A stretch of DNA of 64,000 nucleotides from JAQVEM01 sp964616545 (lineage in GTDB: Bacteria > Actinomycetota > Humimicrobiia > Humimicrobiales > Humimicrobiaceae). The translations under genes were made by a program, and so were the position numbers. The stretch's first letter is position 1. Each line of letters starts with the position of its first letter. A model generated the notes under the pieces. It was not told the DNA's origin. It did no database searches and worked only from the letters and a program-made list of their open reading frames with translations. Positions 1-7,651 of this stretch are shown here, piece after piece. The stretch covers positions 21,582-85,581 of the forward strand of contig CAZTUA010000012.1 in the NCBI GenBank assembly GCA_964616545.1, read 5' to 3'.

Positions 1-965
1 AGGGGGACCCTTACAAGTGTTGACCTGTTCCTTCTTGCCCATGAGATATAAACTGGTGCTTCAAATCCAGGTACCAGTCTTTTATAAGAGTTAACCCATT
101 GATTTGTGATTGCCACTATCTCTTTGCAGTGTTTGAGTATACCTGCAATATAATACTTGCCCGTATTAGATAGATGGTATTTATCGTCAGGATCATGAAA
201 AGAATTTTTGTCTCCCCTGAAAAGAGATTGATGCGTATGCATTCCACTTCCATTTTCCCCGAATAAAGGCTTGGGCATAAAAGTGGCGTATACACCCTTT
301 TGTGTTGCAACCTCCTTCACAATAAGTCTGTATGTCATAGCATTATCAGCCATTGTAAGAGCATCGGCATATCTTAAATCTATTTCATGCTGTGAGGGGG
401 CAACTTCATGATGTGAGTATTCCACTCCTATGCCCATTGATTCTAAAAATAGTATTGTGGTCCTTCTTAACTCAGTTGCCACATCCAGGGTTGTCAGGTC
501 GAAATACCCCCCCCTGTCAAGTATCTCAGGGTTCCCGCTATCATCTTTAAAATAAAAGAATTCAAGCTCCGGGCCAACATAGAAAGTATAGCCCATATCT
601 TTTGCTTTTTTTAACATTCTTTTAAGAACCCACCTCGGGTCGCCTTTAAAATTCGACCTGTCCGGCTCAAGTATGTCACAGAACATCCTCGCGACTCCAT
701 TCTCTTCCGGACTCCAGGGGAGTATCTGAAAGGTAGCCGGGTCGGGCATCGCAATAACATCGCTTTCCTCTATTCTGGAAAAACCTTCAATAGAAGAACC
801 ATCAAAACCCATACCTTCAGTTAATGCATTTTCAAGCTCCTCTACGGTAATTGCAAAGCTTTTTAAGAACCCCTGAACATCTGTAAACCAGAGTCTTATA
901 AACTTTATATCGTTGTCGTGGGCCTTTTTTAAGACGTATTGTTTCATCTCTTCGTTTTTATCCAT
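1..965 (-). CDS. glnA: Glutamine synthetase type I, N-terminal part (cut by window edge)
   Basis: Makes glutamine from glutamate, ammonia and ATP in the cytoplasm. The reading frame opens at the ATG ending at 965 and runs off the left edge after about 321 codons, so roughly the last quarter of a usual 440-residue enzyme is missing. Visible family motifs are GFDGSSIEGF in the N-terminal beta-grasp region, PELEFFYF at the metal site, GSGMHTHQS in the ATP-binding loop, and an NRSTLVRVP stretch (usually NRSALVRIP) just before the edge. It is the third gene of an amt-glnK-glnA array, with 156 bases between it and glnK. That gap has its own promoter-like elements and GlnR-like boxes. The identity is secure; the 3' end cannot be judged. 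Confidence 0.97.
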   Translation of the reverse strand, partial: MDKNEEMKQYVLKKAHDNDIKFIRLWFTDVQGFLKSFAITVEELENALTEGMGFDGSSIEGFSRIEESDVIAMPDPATFQILPWSPEENGVARMFCDILEPDRSNFKGDPRWVLKRMLKKAKDMGYTFYVGPELEFFYFKDDSGNPEILDRGGYFDLTTLDVATELRRTTILFLESMGIGVEYSHHEVAPSQHEIDLRYADALTMADNAMTYRLIVKEVATQKGVYATFMPKPLFGENGSGMHTHQSLFRGDKNSFHDPDDKYHLSNTGKYYIAGILKHCKEIVAITNQWVNSYKRLVPGFEAPVYISWARRNRSTLVRVP

Positions 966-1050
966 AATAATAGCTCCCTTCACTGTTTATAAAAATTAGC
1001 AAATAATAATGAAACCTTCAGGTTGTTGACAGGTTTAAAAATTCCATAAA

Positions 1051-1105
1051 ATTATAACTTAAATTTAAATAAAAATTTATATAAATCGTGTTAAATCTAT
1101 GTTAA
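1051..1105 (-). promoter_or_regulatory. Candidate glnA promoter with a GlnR-type box pair
   Basis: Read toward glnA, a TATAAT -10 hexamer lies at 1056-1051 with no good -35. Upstream of it, two GTTAA elements on the plus strand at 1090-1094 and 1101-1105 are spaced exactly 11 bp, the period of GlnR half-sites. They would sit about 45-60 bases upstream of the start point, an activator position. The same element type occurs upstream of amt. Binding is inferred. Confidence 0.5.
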
Positions 1106-1121
1106 ATCTTTAATTCTGCTG

Positions 1122-1463
1122 CTAACCTATTGCTTCCTTCCCTTCTTCGCCGGTCCTTATCCTAATGCATCTTGCAAGGTCGATAACAAAAATTTTTCCA
1201 TCGCCGATATTACCTGTATATGCGCCTTTTTTTATTGCACTGATGGTGGGTTCCACGAATTTTTCATTTACCGCTATTTCAAGCCTTATTTTTTTAATAA
1301 GATTAACTTCGTGTATAATCCCTCTGTATGTTTCTGTATAGCCCTTTTGCTGGCCGCATCCAAGCACATTGGTAACTGTCATCTTATATATCTCATTATC
1401 GAATAATGCTTTTTTAACATCGGGTAATTTATGCGGCTGAATCATGGCAATGATTAATTTCAT
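1122..1463 (-). CDS. glnK: P-II nitrogen regulatory protein (GlnK type)
   Basis: Small trimeric signal protein that reports nitrogen and energy status and plugs the ammonium channel. At 113 residues it has the normal family length. The T-loop carries Tyr46-Arg47-Gly48, and the C-terminal signature TGNIGDGKIFV is intact. Position 51, the Tyr uridylylated in enterobacteria, is His here, and position 49, the Ser phosphorylated in cyanobacteria, is Ile, so those covalent switches are unlikely. Tyr46 could still be a target. A strong ribosome site (AAGGAG) precedes the ATG. It follows amt by 32 bases, the usual amt-glnK pairing, so control of Amt by direct binding is the likely role. Confidence 0.96.
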   Translation of the reverse strand: MKLIIAMIQPHKLPDVKKALFDNEIYKMTVTNVLGCGQQKGYTETYRGIIHEVNLIKKIRLEIAVNEKFVEPTISAIKKGAYTGNIGDGKIFVIDLARCIRIRTGEEGKEAIG

Positions 1464-1495
1464 ATTTAATCTCCTTTCCTTTAAAAATTAATATT

Positions 1496-2758
1496 CTAGT
1501 CATTCTGGAAAATCTGGAAGCCGCTGTAAGCTTCCATACCGTGTTCATCAATATCAAGTCCTTTTAACTCGGTATCTCTGGAAACCCTCAACCCTATCGT
1601 CTTTTTAATTGTAAAGAATACCAGAAGCATTATTCCAAAAGTCCAAGCAAACACGCTGACAGCACCGGTAAGCTGTGTGAGAAGCAGTCCCGGGCCGCCT
1701 CCGTAAAGAAGGCCATTTAAATTTTCAAACCCGGCGAGTTCTGAATATTCCGACTGTGCAAAAAAACCAACAAACAGAGTTCCAAAGAAACCGCAGACAC
1801 CGTGAACAGATACAGCCCCCACGGGATCATCTATTCTGAATTTTTTATCAAGCAGTTCAACCGATATGCTTACAATTATTCCGCATAACAGCCCTATAAT
1901 AATGGCGCTGTACGGTGATACCACCGCACACCCCGCAGTAATGCCCACCAGCCCTGCCAGTGCTCCGTTTAATGTCATGGATGCATCCGGCTTTTTATAC
2001 TTTACCCATGTATAGAACATGGTTGCCAGTGCTCCGGCAGCAGCAGCAAGAGTGGTAGCAACGGCTATGGTAGCAATAGCCGGACTGCCTGCGGACAGAG
2101 TGCTTCCCGGATTAAAGCCGTACCAGCCAAACCATAAAATAAAAACACCGAGTGTCGCAAGCGGGATATTATGGCCGGGAATTGCGTTTGAGCTTCCATC
2201 GCTGTTATATTTGCCTAATCTCGGGCCAAGCACAATAGCACCGGCAAGACCTGCCCATCCTCCTACTGAATGAACAACAGTGGAACCGGCGAAATCAACC
2301 ATACCCATATCTGCCAGCCAGCCGCCTCCCCATATCCAGTGGCCTGCTACAGGATAGACAAGCCCGGTAATAAAAATAGAGTAAATAAGGTAATTTTTGA
2401 ATTTGATTCTTTCTGCAACGGCTCCAGAAACAATTGTAGCTGCAGTGGCAGCGAATACAGCCTGAAAAATCCAGAATGCAAAGATTGAAGCAGAAGCCTC
2501 TCCGGTTATCTGGAGAGTGAAACCGCTGGTTCCGATAAAACCCCCTGCATCCCTGCCAAACATAAACCCGAAACCAATTAGAAGAAACAAAACACTTCCG
2601 ATGCAAAAATCAATCAGGTTCTTCATGAGAATATTTACAGAGTTTTTTGCGCGGGTAAAACCGGTTTCAACCATTGCAAAACCAGCCTGCATAAAAAATA
2701 CCATAAATGCCGTGATAAGAATCCAGAGAGTATCAAGGTTAGTTGCGAGCTGTTCCAT
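1496..2758 (-). CDS. amt: Ammonium transporter Amt
   Basis: Membrane channel for ammonium uptake. The 420 residues give about eleven hydrophobic segments. Family hallmarks are the N-terminal AGFAMVETGF segment, the DFAGSTVVHSVGG motif holding the first pore His, and VSVHGVCGFFGTL holding the second. The start is supported by a GGAGG site directly before the ATG. It is first in a minus-strand array with glnK and glnA, preceded by GlnR-like boxes and by the glnR-like gene itself. There is no N-terminal signal extension and no sign of truncation. Confidence 0.97.
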   Translation of the reverse strand: MEQLATNLDTLWILITAFMVFFMQAGFAMVETGFTRAKNSVNILMKNLIDFCIGSVLFLLIGFGFMFGRDAGGFIGTSGFTLQITGEASASIFAFWIFQAVFAATAATIVSGAVAERIKFKNYLIYSIFITGLVYPVAGHWIWGGGWLADMGMVDFAGSTVVHSVGGWAGLAGAIVLGPRLGKYNSDGSSNAIPGHNIPLATLGVFILWFGWYGFNPGSTLSAGSPAIATIAVATTLAAAAGALATMFYTWVKYKKPDASMTLNGALAGLVGITAGCAVVSPYSAIIIGLLCGIIVSISVELLDKKFRIDDPVGAVSVHGVCGFFGTLFVGFFAQSEYSELAGFENLNGLLYGGGPGLLLTQLTGAVSVFAWTFGIMLLVFFTIKKTIGLRVSRDTELKGLDIDEHGMEAYSGFQIFQND

Positions 2759-2797
2759 TTTTCCTCCATACGTTTTCTGTTATAAATAATGAAGAAA

Positions 2798-2851
2798 ATT
2801 GTACCGCTTTAACTTTACCTTCAGGTTACAGCTCTGTTAAAAGTTTGTTAA
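2798..2851 (-). promoter_or_regulatory. amt promoter with four 11-bp-spaced GlnR-like boxes
   Basis: On the plus strand TTTAC (2814), GTTAC (2825), GTTAA (2836) and GTTAA (2847) recur every 11 bases with 6-base spacers, the layout of an actinobacterial GlnR a-b/a-b operator. Toward amt, a TACAAT -10 lies at 2803-2798 with no recognisable -35, as expected for an activated promoter. The boxes would span roughly -23 to -60. The site lies between the glnR-like gene and amt. Confidence 0.6.
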
Positions 2852-2894
2852 ATATTAAAAGCCGGGGCGCATCTACCGTGGTATAAAACAGGCG

Positions 2895-3596
2895 CTAAAA
2901 TTTATCGGAGCTGGAATTACCGGGGGAGAACATATAGCCGACATTACGGATTGTTTTTAACATAAGACTGTACGGAGGCGGAATCTTGGAACGGAGTCTT
3001 CTAATATGAACATCAACAGTTCTGCTGCCGCCATAAAAATCATATTCCCAGACTAATGAAAGAAGCTTTTTTCTCGTGAAAACCCTGTCGCGGTTCTTAA
3101 GAAGGAGCTTTAGAAGCTCAAACTCTTTAAAAGTCAGTTCAATTGGAGCGTCATTGACGGTTAGTTCATATTTATCAGGATTTAGTACAAGACCATTTAC
3201 AATAATAGCATTTACCGGAGGATAAATACCCCTTCTGATAAGAACAGCTTTTACTCTGATGGCAAGCTCTTTTCTAATATTTGAAATAAAGCAAAAATCA
3301 TCAAATTTAATTCCATTTTCAAACAGGAGATCAGCGCAGCTAAAATCCAGCAATGCAATCTTTGCGATATCCGTTTTTCCTTTGCTTTTCAGTTCATTTT
3401 TGATAGAAGCAATATCCGCAGTATTTTTTGCGGCAATATGTAAAACTACCAATCTTACACCTTTAAGGCCGGCAGCGAATTTTTCAGGGCTGTCCGGTAT
3501 CTGTATATTGAAATTACCTGCATTTAGAGCATTTTTTATTACGCCCGCAAGCGCTCTGTCATCCGAAAAAAGAAGCGTTTTAATTGAATAAGCCAT
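2895..3596 (-). CDS. glnR: GlnR-like atypical OmpR-family response regulator
   Basis: Probable global nitrogen regulator. Residues 1-115 form a degraded receiver: the phospho-acceptor Asp at the end of the third strand is replaced by His53 (VVLHIAAKN), although an acidic pair D12-D13 remains. Residues 130-225 are a winged-helix effector domain with ELTFKEFELLKLLL, a YDFYGG turn, TVDVHIRRLRSK in the recognition helix, and IRNVGYMF. Actinobacterial GlnR likewise works without phosphorylation and controls amt-glnK and glnA, exactly the neighbours here. Other atypical OmpR regulators such as RamR or MtrA types are less likely given this context. The ribosome site is weak. Confidence 0.8.
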   Translation of the reverse strand: MAYSIKTLLFSDDRALAGVIKNALNAGNFNIQIPDSPEKFAAGLKGVRLVVLHIAAKNTADIASIKNELKSKGKTDIAKIALLDFSCADLLFENGIKFDDFCFISNIRKELAIRVKAVLIRRGIYPPVNAIIVNGLVLNPDKYELTVNDAPIELTFKEFELLKLLLKNRDRVFTRKKLLSLVWEYDFYGGSRTVDVHIRRLRSKIPPPYSLMLKTIRNVGYMFSPGNSSSDKF

Positions 3597-3751
3597 ATTT
3601 AAACCCGGTAAAAATTTAACAGAAATACAATTTTTATATTATAGAGTAATTTAATATATAGTAAAAGTAACAGGACCTGTCCGGATATATAAAAAATTAT
3701 AAAAATAAAGGATTTTTATTTATTTTTTAAAACCATTATGTTAGTATTATA

Positions 3752-3767
3752 TTGCGCAAGCGCTTTC
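3752..3767 (+). promoter_or_regulatory. Possible autoregulatory LacI operator
   Basis: On the reverse strand this reads AAGCGCTTGCGCAA. Its left half matches 9 of 10 positions of the half-site AAGCACTTGC seen in the perfect operator upstream of galK. The right half is weak. It lies about 35 bases upstream of the LacI gene, so autorepression is plausible. Confidence 0.45.
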
Positions 3768-3798
3768 ATAATATTTTATAATTTTCAGTAAGTACGTG

Positions 3799-4800
3799 AT
3801 GGTAAACTATAATGATATAGCAAAACTGGCAAAAGTTTCCCCTACGACAGTATCACATGTAATCAATGAAACCAGGTTTGTCATGCCTGAAACAAAAGAA
3901 AGAGTTTTTAAGGCAATGAGGAAACTAAAGTACCAGCCCAATCTTCTTGCAAGAAGTCTTGCTACAGGCAAAACGCATACTGTTGGACTGGTTATTTCGG
4001 ATATAAGGAACCCATTCTATCCGGAGCTTATCCAGGGCGTGGAAGAACTCGCGGTAAAAAATGAGTATAACGTGTTCTTATGTAATACCGATTATGACAT
4101 TGACAAGGGATTAAAATCCATAGGGGCTTTAATAAAAAGAAAAATAGACGGCATAATTGTTGCCTCCAGCCAGGTGGACAGTTCTGTGATAGACCAGCTT
4201 GTTGATACTGATGTTAATTTTGTACTGGTAGACTGGTGTAAGAGAAATATAAAAGTGGACAGCCTCTACTTTGATTACAAGGTTGGAATAAAAGAAGCTA
4301 TTTCTCATTTATATTCCCTCGGGCACAGAAATATTTTTTTTATAAGCGGCCCAAAAAAATTGAAAACAGCGGAAATAAGAATGAGAAATTTTATAGATAC
4401 AGTAAAAAGCCATAAAAAGGAAAAAATAAAATATAAGATACTGGAAAGCAATCATAAAATAGACGGGGGTTATGAAGCTGCCGCTAAAATAATAAAAGAA
4501 AAGAAACTCCCCACAGCAATTATCTGCTCAAATGACCTTATGGCTTTAGGAGCCATGAAAGCTTTTCAGGCCAGGGGTATTAAAATTCCGGATGATATAT
4601 CTATTATCGGTCTGGATAATATAGCGCTGACTGAAATAGTTTCACCTGCGCTGACAACTATAGAGCTTGAGAGATATGAAATAGGTAAAACTGCGATGGA
4701 GATGCTGCTAAACAGAATGAAGGAAAGAGAATTGCCCAAACAGACATGCATTTTTAAAACCAGATTAATTATAAGAGGAAGTACGGGAAGAGCAGGATAG
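3799..4800 (+). CDS. LacI-family sugar-responsive repressor
   Basis: DNA-binding repressor that releases its operator on binding a sugar. Residues 1-50 hold the helix-turn-helix and hinge (NYNDIAKLAKVSPTTVSHVI, then KYQPNLLARSL). Residues 60-330 form a periplasmic-binding-protein-like sensor with the segment GLVISDIRNPFYPELIQGVE and the C-terminal core DDISIIGLDNI. A GTG directly before this ATG is a possible start one codon earlier. The following gene is galK, whose promoter carries a perfect 20-bp palindrome of LacI type, and a half-matching site precedes this gene. Control of galactose use is therefore likely; the inducer is not visible from sequence. Confidence 0.93.
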   Translation: MVNYNDIAKLAKVSPTTVSHVINETRFVMPETKERVFKAMRKLKYQPNLLARSLATGKTHTVGLVISDIRNPFYPELIQGVEELAVKNEYNVFLCNTDYDIDKGLKSIGALIKRKIDGIIVASSQVDSSVIDQLVDTDVNFVLVDWCKRNIKVDSLYFDYKVGIKEAISHLYSLGHRNIFFISGPKKLKTAEIRMRNFIDTVKSHKKEKIKYKILESNHKIDGGYEAAAKIIKEKKLPTAIICSNDLMALGAMKAFQARGIKIPDDISIIGLDNIALTEIVSPALTTIELERYEIGKTAMEMLLNRMKERELPKQTCIFKTRLIIRGSTGRAG

Positions 4801-4878
4801 CTCATTAACAGACATGAAATTATTGAAAGTTTAGAACTTAATATTAAATTAATCTCGAGTAAATAGGAAAATGGAAAC

Positions 4879-4931
4879 TTGACAGGTAATTTAATTTTTT
4901 ATATTATAAAAAAGCACTTGCGCAAGTGCTT
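4879..4931 (+). promoter_or_regulatory. galK promoter overlapped by a LacI-type operator
   Basis: TTGACA at 4879-4884 and TATTAT at 4902-4907 are separated by exactly 17 bases. The perfect 20-bp palindrome AAGCACTTGCGCAAGTGCTT (4912-4931) begins five bases after the -10, so it covers the start of transcription. The central CG and overall shape fit LacI/GalR-family operators. Occupancy would block initiation. Confidence 0.8.
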
Positions 4932-4986
4932 GGTAATGGATTTCTTTGATTTTAAAATTTTAAAATAAGTATAAGAATAATATCCA

Positions 4987-6213
4987 ATGGAAAAATCAGA
5001 AACTGATAATTATTTTAAAGAATTGCAGAATTTATATCTGGATAGGTTTGTAAGAAATAAGAAAGAAAGAACAGATATATTAAAAAATAAAAGCCCTGTA
5101 AATATTCTATCCCCTGGAAGAGTAAATATAATTGGAGAACATACAGATTATAATTTAGGCCTATCTATAAATGCAGCGATAGATAAACAGATATTTATAA
5201 CAGGCTATAAAAACAATTCTAATTACATTGAAGTTTTTTCCAGATACTTAAATGATTCCGGCAGATTTTCTTTAGATAATATTGAATTTGATAAGAACAG
5301 GCACTGGATAAACTATATAAAGGGTGTTTTAAAGGAATATATTCAAAAAGGTCACAAAATCTCCGGTTTCAACATAGTTATAGACAGTAACCTCCCGATA
5401 GGTGCCGGCATCAGCTCATCTGCCTCTCTTGAGGTCGGGGTTGCAAAATTCATTGAGGAGCTTTTTGATTTAAAAGTTACCAGGAAGACAATGGTAAAAT
5501 TGTGCAACAGCGCAGAGAACGATTTCGTGGGAGTAAACTGCGGATTTATGGATCAGTTCTCGGTTGCATATGGAAAAAAGGATTGTGTAATTTTTCTAAA
5601 TTTTAGAGACCTTTCCTATGAATATATCCCGTTTAACCTCGGGGATAACCTGATTTTAATTATTAACTCGAAAGAGGAGAGAAATCTTGCAGATACAGAA
5701 TACAATAAGAGAAGAAAAGAATGCAATGAAGCAGTTAAAATAATATCCAGCATGATAAAAGGGAAAAAGATCACGTCCCTATCAGATGTTAAACCGGAAA
5801 TGCTTGGCAGGCTGGAAGGCTGGATACCTGAAAAACTTTTTAAAAGGGCAAGGCATGTAATAACAGAAAATAACAGGGTTCTACGGGCAAAAGAGAATAT
5901 TCTTAAAGGCGATATTAAAAAGCTGGGCCAGATATTATTTGAATCACATAACAGTTTAAAAATTGATTATGAAGTATCAACAAAAAGACTTGATTACCTG
6001 GTAAATAAACTGGGAAAAATTAAAGGTGTCTACGGCGCAAGATTAATGGGGGCAGGTTTTGGCGGAAGCGTTATAAGCATTGTTAGTAAAGATAAAACTG
6101 ATGATATTACAGGAATAACAGGTAAAGGGTTCTCAAAAGAATTCGGTGTTGTTCCTGATTTTATAGAGTGCAAGTTATCGGACGGCACCGGTAGAGTAGT
6201 ATCCAGAGATTAA
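4987..6213 (+). CDS. galK: Galactokinase
   Basis: Phosphorylates galactose to galactose-1-phosphate with ATP, the first Leloir step after mutarotation. It is a 408-residue GHMP kinase. The galactokinase signature GRVNIIGEHTDYNLG is at residues 44-58, the phosphate-binding motif LPIGAGISSSAS at about 136-147, and the third GHMP motif GARLMGAGFGGS lies near the C-terminus. The signature includes the sugar-contacting EHTDY. It is driven by the palindrome-bearing promoter just upstream; the partner galT lies about 3.9 kb downstream beyond an ABC transporter. No galE is present in the window. The ribosome site is weak. Confidence 0.95.
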   Translation: MEKSETDNYFKELQNLYLDRFVRNKKERTDILKNKSPVNILSPGRVNIIGEHTDYNLGLSINAAIDKQIFITGYKNNSNYIEVFSRYLNDSGRFSLDNIEFDKNRHWINYIKGVLKEYIQKGHKISGFNIVIDSNLPIGAGISSSASLEVGVAKFIEELFDLKVTRKTMVKLCNSAENDFVGVNCGFMDQFSVAYGKKDCVIFLNFRDLSYEYIPFNLGDNLILIINSKEERNLADTEYNKRRKECNEAVKIISSMIKGKKITSLSDVKPEMLGRLEGWIPEKLFKRARHVITENNRVLRAKENILKGDIKKLGQILFESHNSLKIDYEVSTKRLDYLVNKLGKIKGVYGARLMGAGFGGSVISIVSKDKTDDITGITGKGFSKEFGVVPDFIECKLSDGTGRVVSRD

Positions 6214-6298
6214 TAGAGAACAAGAGACAGGTAAAAATGCAAAAAAAGACTGGTTAGAGAGGTGGATCAAAAAAGCAAAAAAGGCCCTGGTCCTGGAG

Positions 6299-6351
6299 TT
6301 GACAAAATTTTAATAGTTAGTTAAAATTATTAACAATAACATTGTTAATAA
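6299..6351 (+). promoter_or_regulatory. Sugar ABC operon promoter with an 11-bp-arm palindrome
   Basis: TTGACA at 6299-6304 and TAAAAT at 6322-6327 are 17 bases apart. A perfect inverted repeat follows: arms TTATTAACAAT (6327-6337) and ATTGTTAATAA (6341-6351) around a 3-base spacer. It overlaps the -10 and the start point, so it is probably a repressor site. Its sequence differs from the galK operator, suggesting a different regulator. The rest of the 400-base gap up to 6613 contains a long leader with a candidate short coding region. Confidence 0.7.
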
Positions 6352-6491
6352 CTTCAAATCCAAAATTTTAATCAGGGATAAAATAATATTAATTATTTAG
6401 ACACTCAGAAAGCACCAGAAACAAAGACATTTATAGCGCTACACACATAGTCAGAGTCCGTAAGAAATATTAAAAAAAGACAGGAGGTGAT

Positions 6492-6596
6492 GTGCCGGTT
6501 AACAAAAAAAGGGGCTTGCATACAAGAAGAATAATCGCAGTTATCACAGGAAGCATGTCCCGAGGCAGTTTTACTAAAGAGTCCAGAAAAAATTAA
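6492..6596 (+). CDS. Candidate 34-residue leader peptide
   Basis: A near-perfect ribosome site AGGAGGTGAT (6482-6491) runs straight into a GTG that opens 34 codons ending at 6596, 17 bases before the binding-protein gene. The predicted peptide is basic (many Lys and Arg) and resembles no family I know. The spacing from ribosome site to GTG is short, and an ATG at 6490 in another frame would give only about 13 codons. It may act by translational coupling, or the ribosome site may be coincidental. Confidence 0.3.
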   Translation: MPVNKKRGLHTRRIIAVITGSMSRGSFTKESRKN

Positions 6597-6613
6597 AAAA
6601 GGAGTTGTAAAAA

Positions 6614-7648
6614 ATGAAAAAGATGTTTTTATTGCTGACAGTTATTGCTGTAAGTGTGATAATGGTTCTGTCATTATCACTGTATGGATGTGGACAGAAA
6701 GCGACTCCGGCTGAAGGGGAAGAAGTTGCCGGAGGAAAACACTTTGAAGGAATAGACATATGGTTCTTCCCGGGTGGACCGGAAGGTGGTCCATTCGCAA
6801 GCGTTGTTTATAATGGAGCAAAGGCAGCGGAAAATGACCTGGGTCCTAACGTGACATATGTGTGGTCTGACTGGAATGTTGAAAAAATGATTTCTCAGTT
6901 TAAAGAAGCTGTTGCGGCACAGCCTGACGGCATTTGTGTTATGGGGCATCCGGGAGATGATGCATTTGGTCCGCTGATAGATGATGCCGTATCAAAAGGG
7001 ATCATAGTAACGAGCCAGAATACAGAACTTCCGGAGTCCGAGGCAAAATATGGTGCCAATGGTTTTGGTTATGTCGGTGCTTCTAATTATTCTGCTGGAC
7101 TTGCTCTGGCAAGACAGGCAGTGATGGAATTTGGTCTTTCCGAAGGAGATAAAGCTTTAGTCTGGGGGCTTCTGGCACAGGAAACCCGCGGACTGAGGTC
7201 AGAGGGCTGTGTAGACGGCCTGGAAGAGGCAGGACTGGTAGTTGATTACATGGAAATAAGTGATGAAGTGAACGCAGATGCAACTCTCGGTACACCTGTA
7301 ATAAGCGGGTATATATCTGCGAATCCGGACGTTAAGCTGATAATAACTGACCACGGAGCTCTCACTTCAACAGTTGCAACTTATGGCCAGGGCGCGGGAC
7401 TTGAACCCGGCGAAGTGAATTTTGCAGGTTTTGACCTATCGGCAGCTTCTGTTGAAGCTATTAAGTCCGGATACCTGGGGCTTATAATTGACCAGCAGCC
7501 ATGGCTGCAGGGGTATCTGCCGATTCTGCAGGTTTGCCTGACCAAGGAATACTATTTTGCAGGCCTTCATATTGATACCGGAAGCGGTTTTGTGAATGCG
7601 GAAAATGTGGACCTTCTGACGGAGCTTGCAGAGAAAGGAATCAGATAA
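6614..7648 (+). CDS. Sugar ABC transporter substrate-binding lipoprotein
   Basis: Extracytoplasmic sugar receptor of the ribose/galactose-binding type. It has a lipoprotein signal peptide with the lipobox LYGC and lipidated Cys26. The mature part (about 50-344) is a two-lobed periplasmic-binding fold with segments such as DGICVMGHPGDD and GFGYVGASNYSAGLALARQA, which place it with type-1 sugar-binding proteins. A clear AAGGAG site precedes the ATG. The ATPase gene starts 3 bases after its stop and a permease follows. Nearby galactose genes make galactose a candidate ligand, but the different operator leaves that open. Confidence 0.93.
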   Translation: MKKMFLLLTVIAVSVIMVLSLSLYGCGQKATPAEGEEVAGGKHFEGIDIWFFPGGPEGGPFASVVYNGAKAAENDLGPNVTYVWSDWNVEKMISQFKEAVAAQPDGICVMGHPGDDAFGPLIDDAVSKGIIVTSQNTELPESEAKYGANGFGYVGASNYSAGLALARQAVMEFGLSEGDKALVWGLLAQETRGLRSEGCVDGLEEAGLVVDYMEISDEVNADATLGTPVISGYISANPDVKLIITDHGALTSTVATYGQGAGLEPGEVNFAGFDLSAASVEAIKSGYLGLIIDQQPWLQGYLPILQVCLTKEYYFAGLHIDTGSGFVNAENVDLLTELAEKGIR

Positions 7649-7651
7649 CTT

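Noticed and set aside
1026..1058. TTGACA...TATAAC on the plus strand upstream of glnA
   Set aside because: The spacing is about 21 bases and it points away from glnA toward no plus-strand gene.
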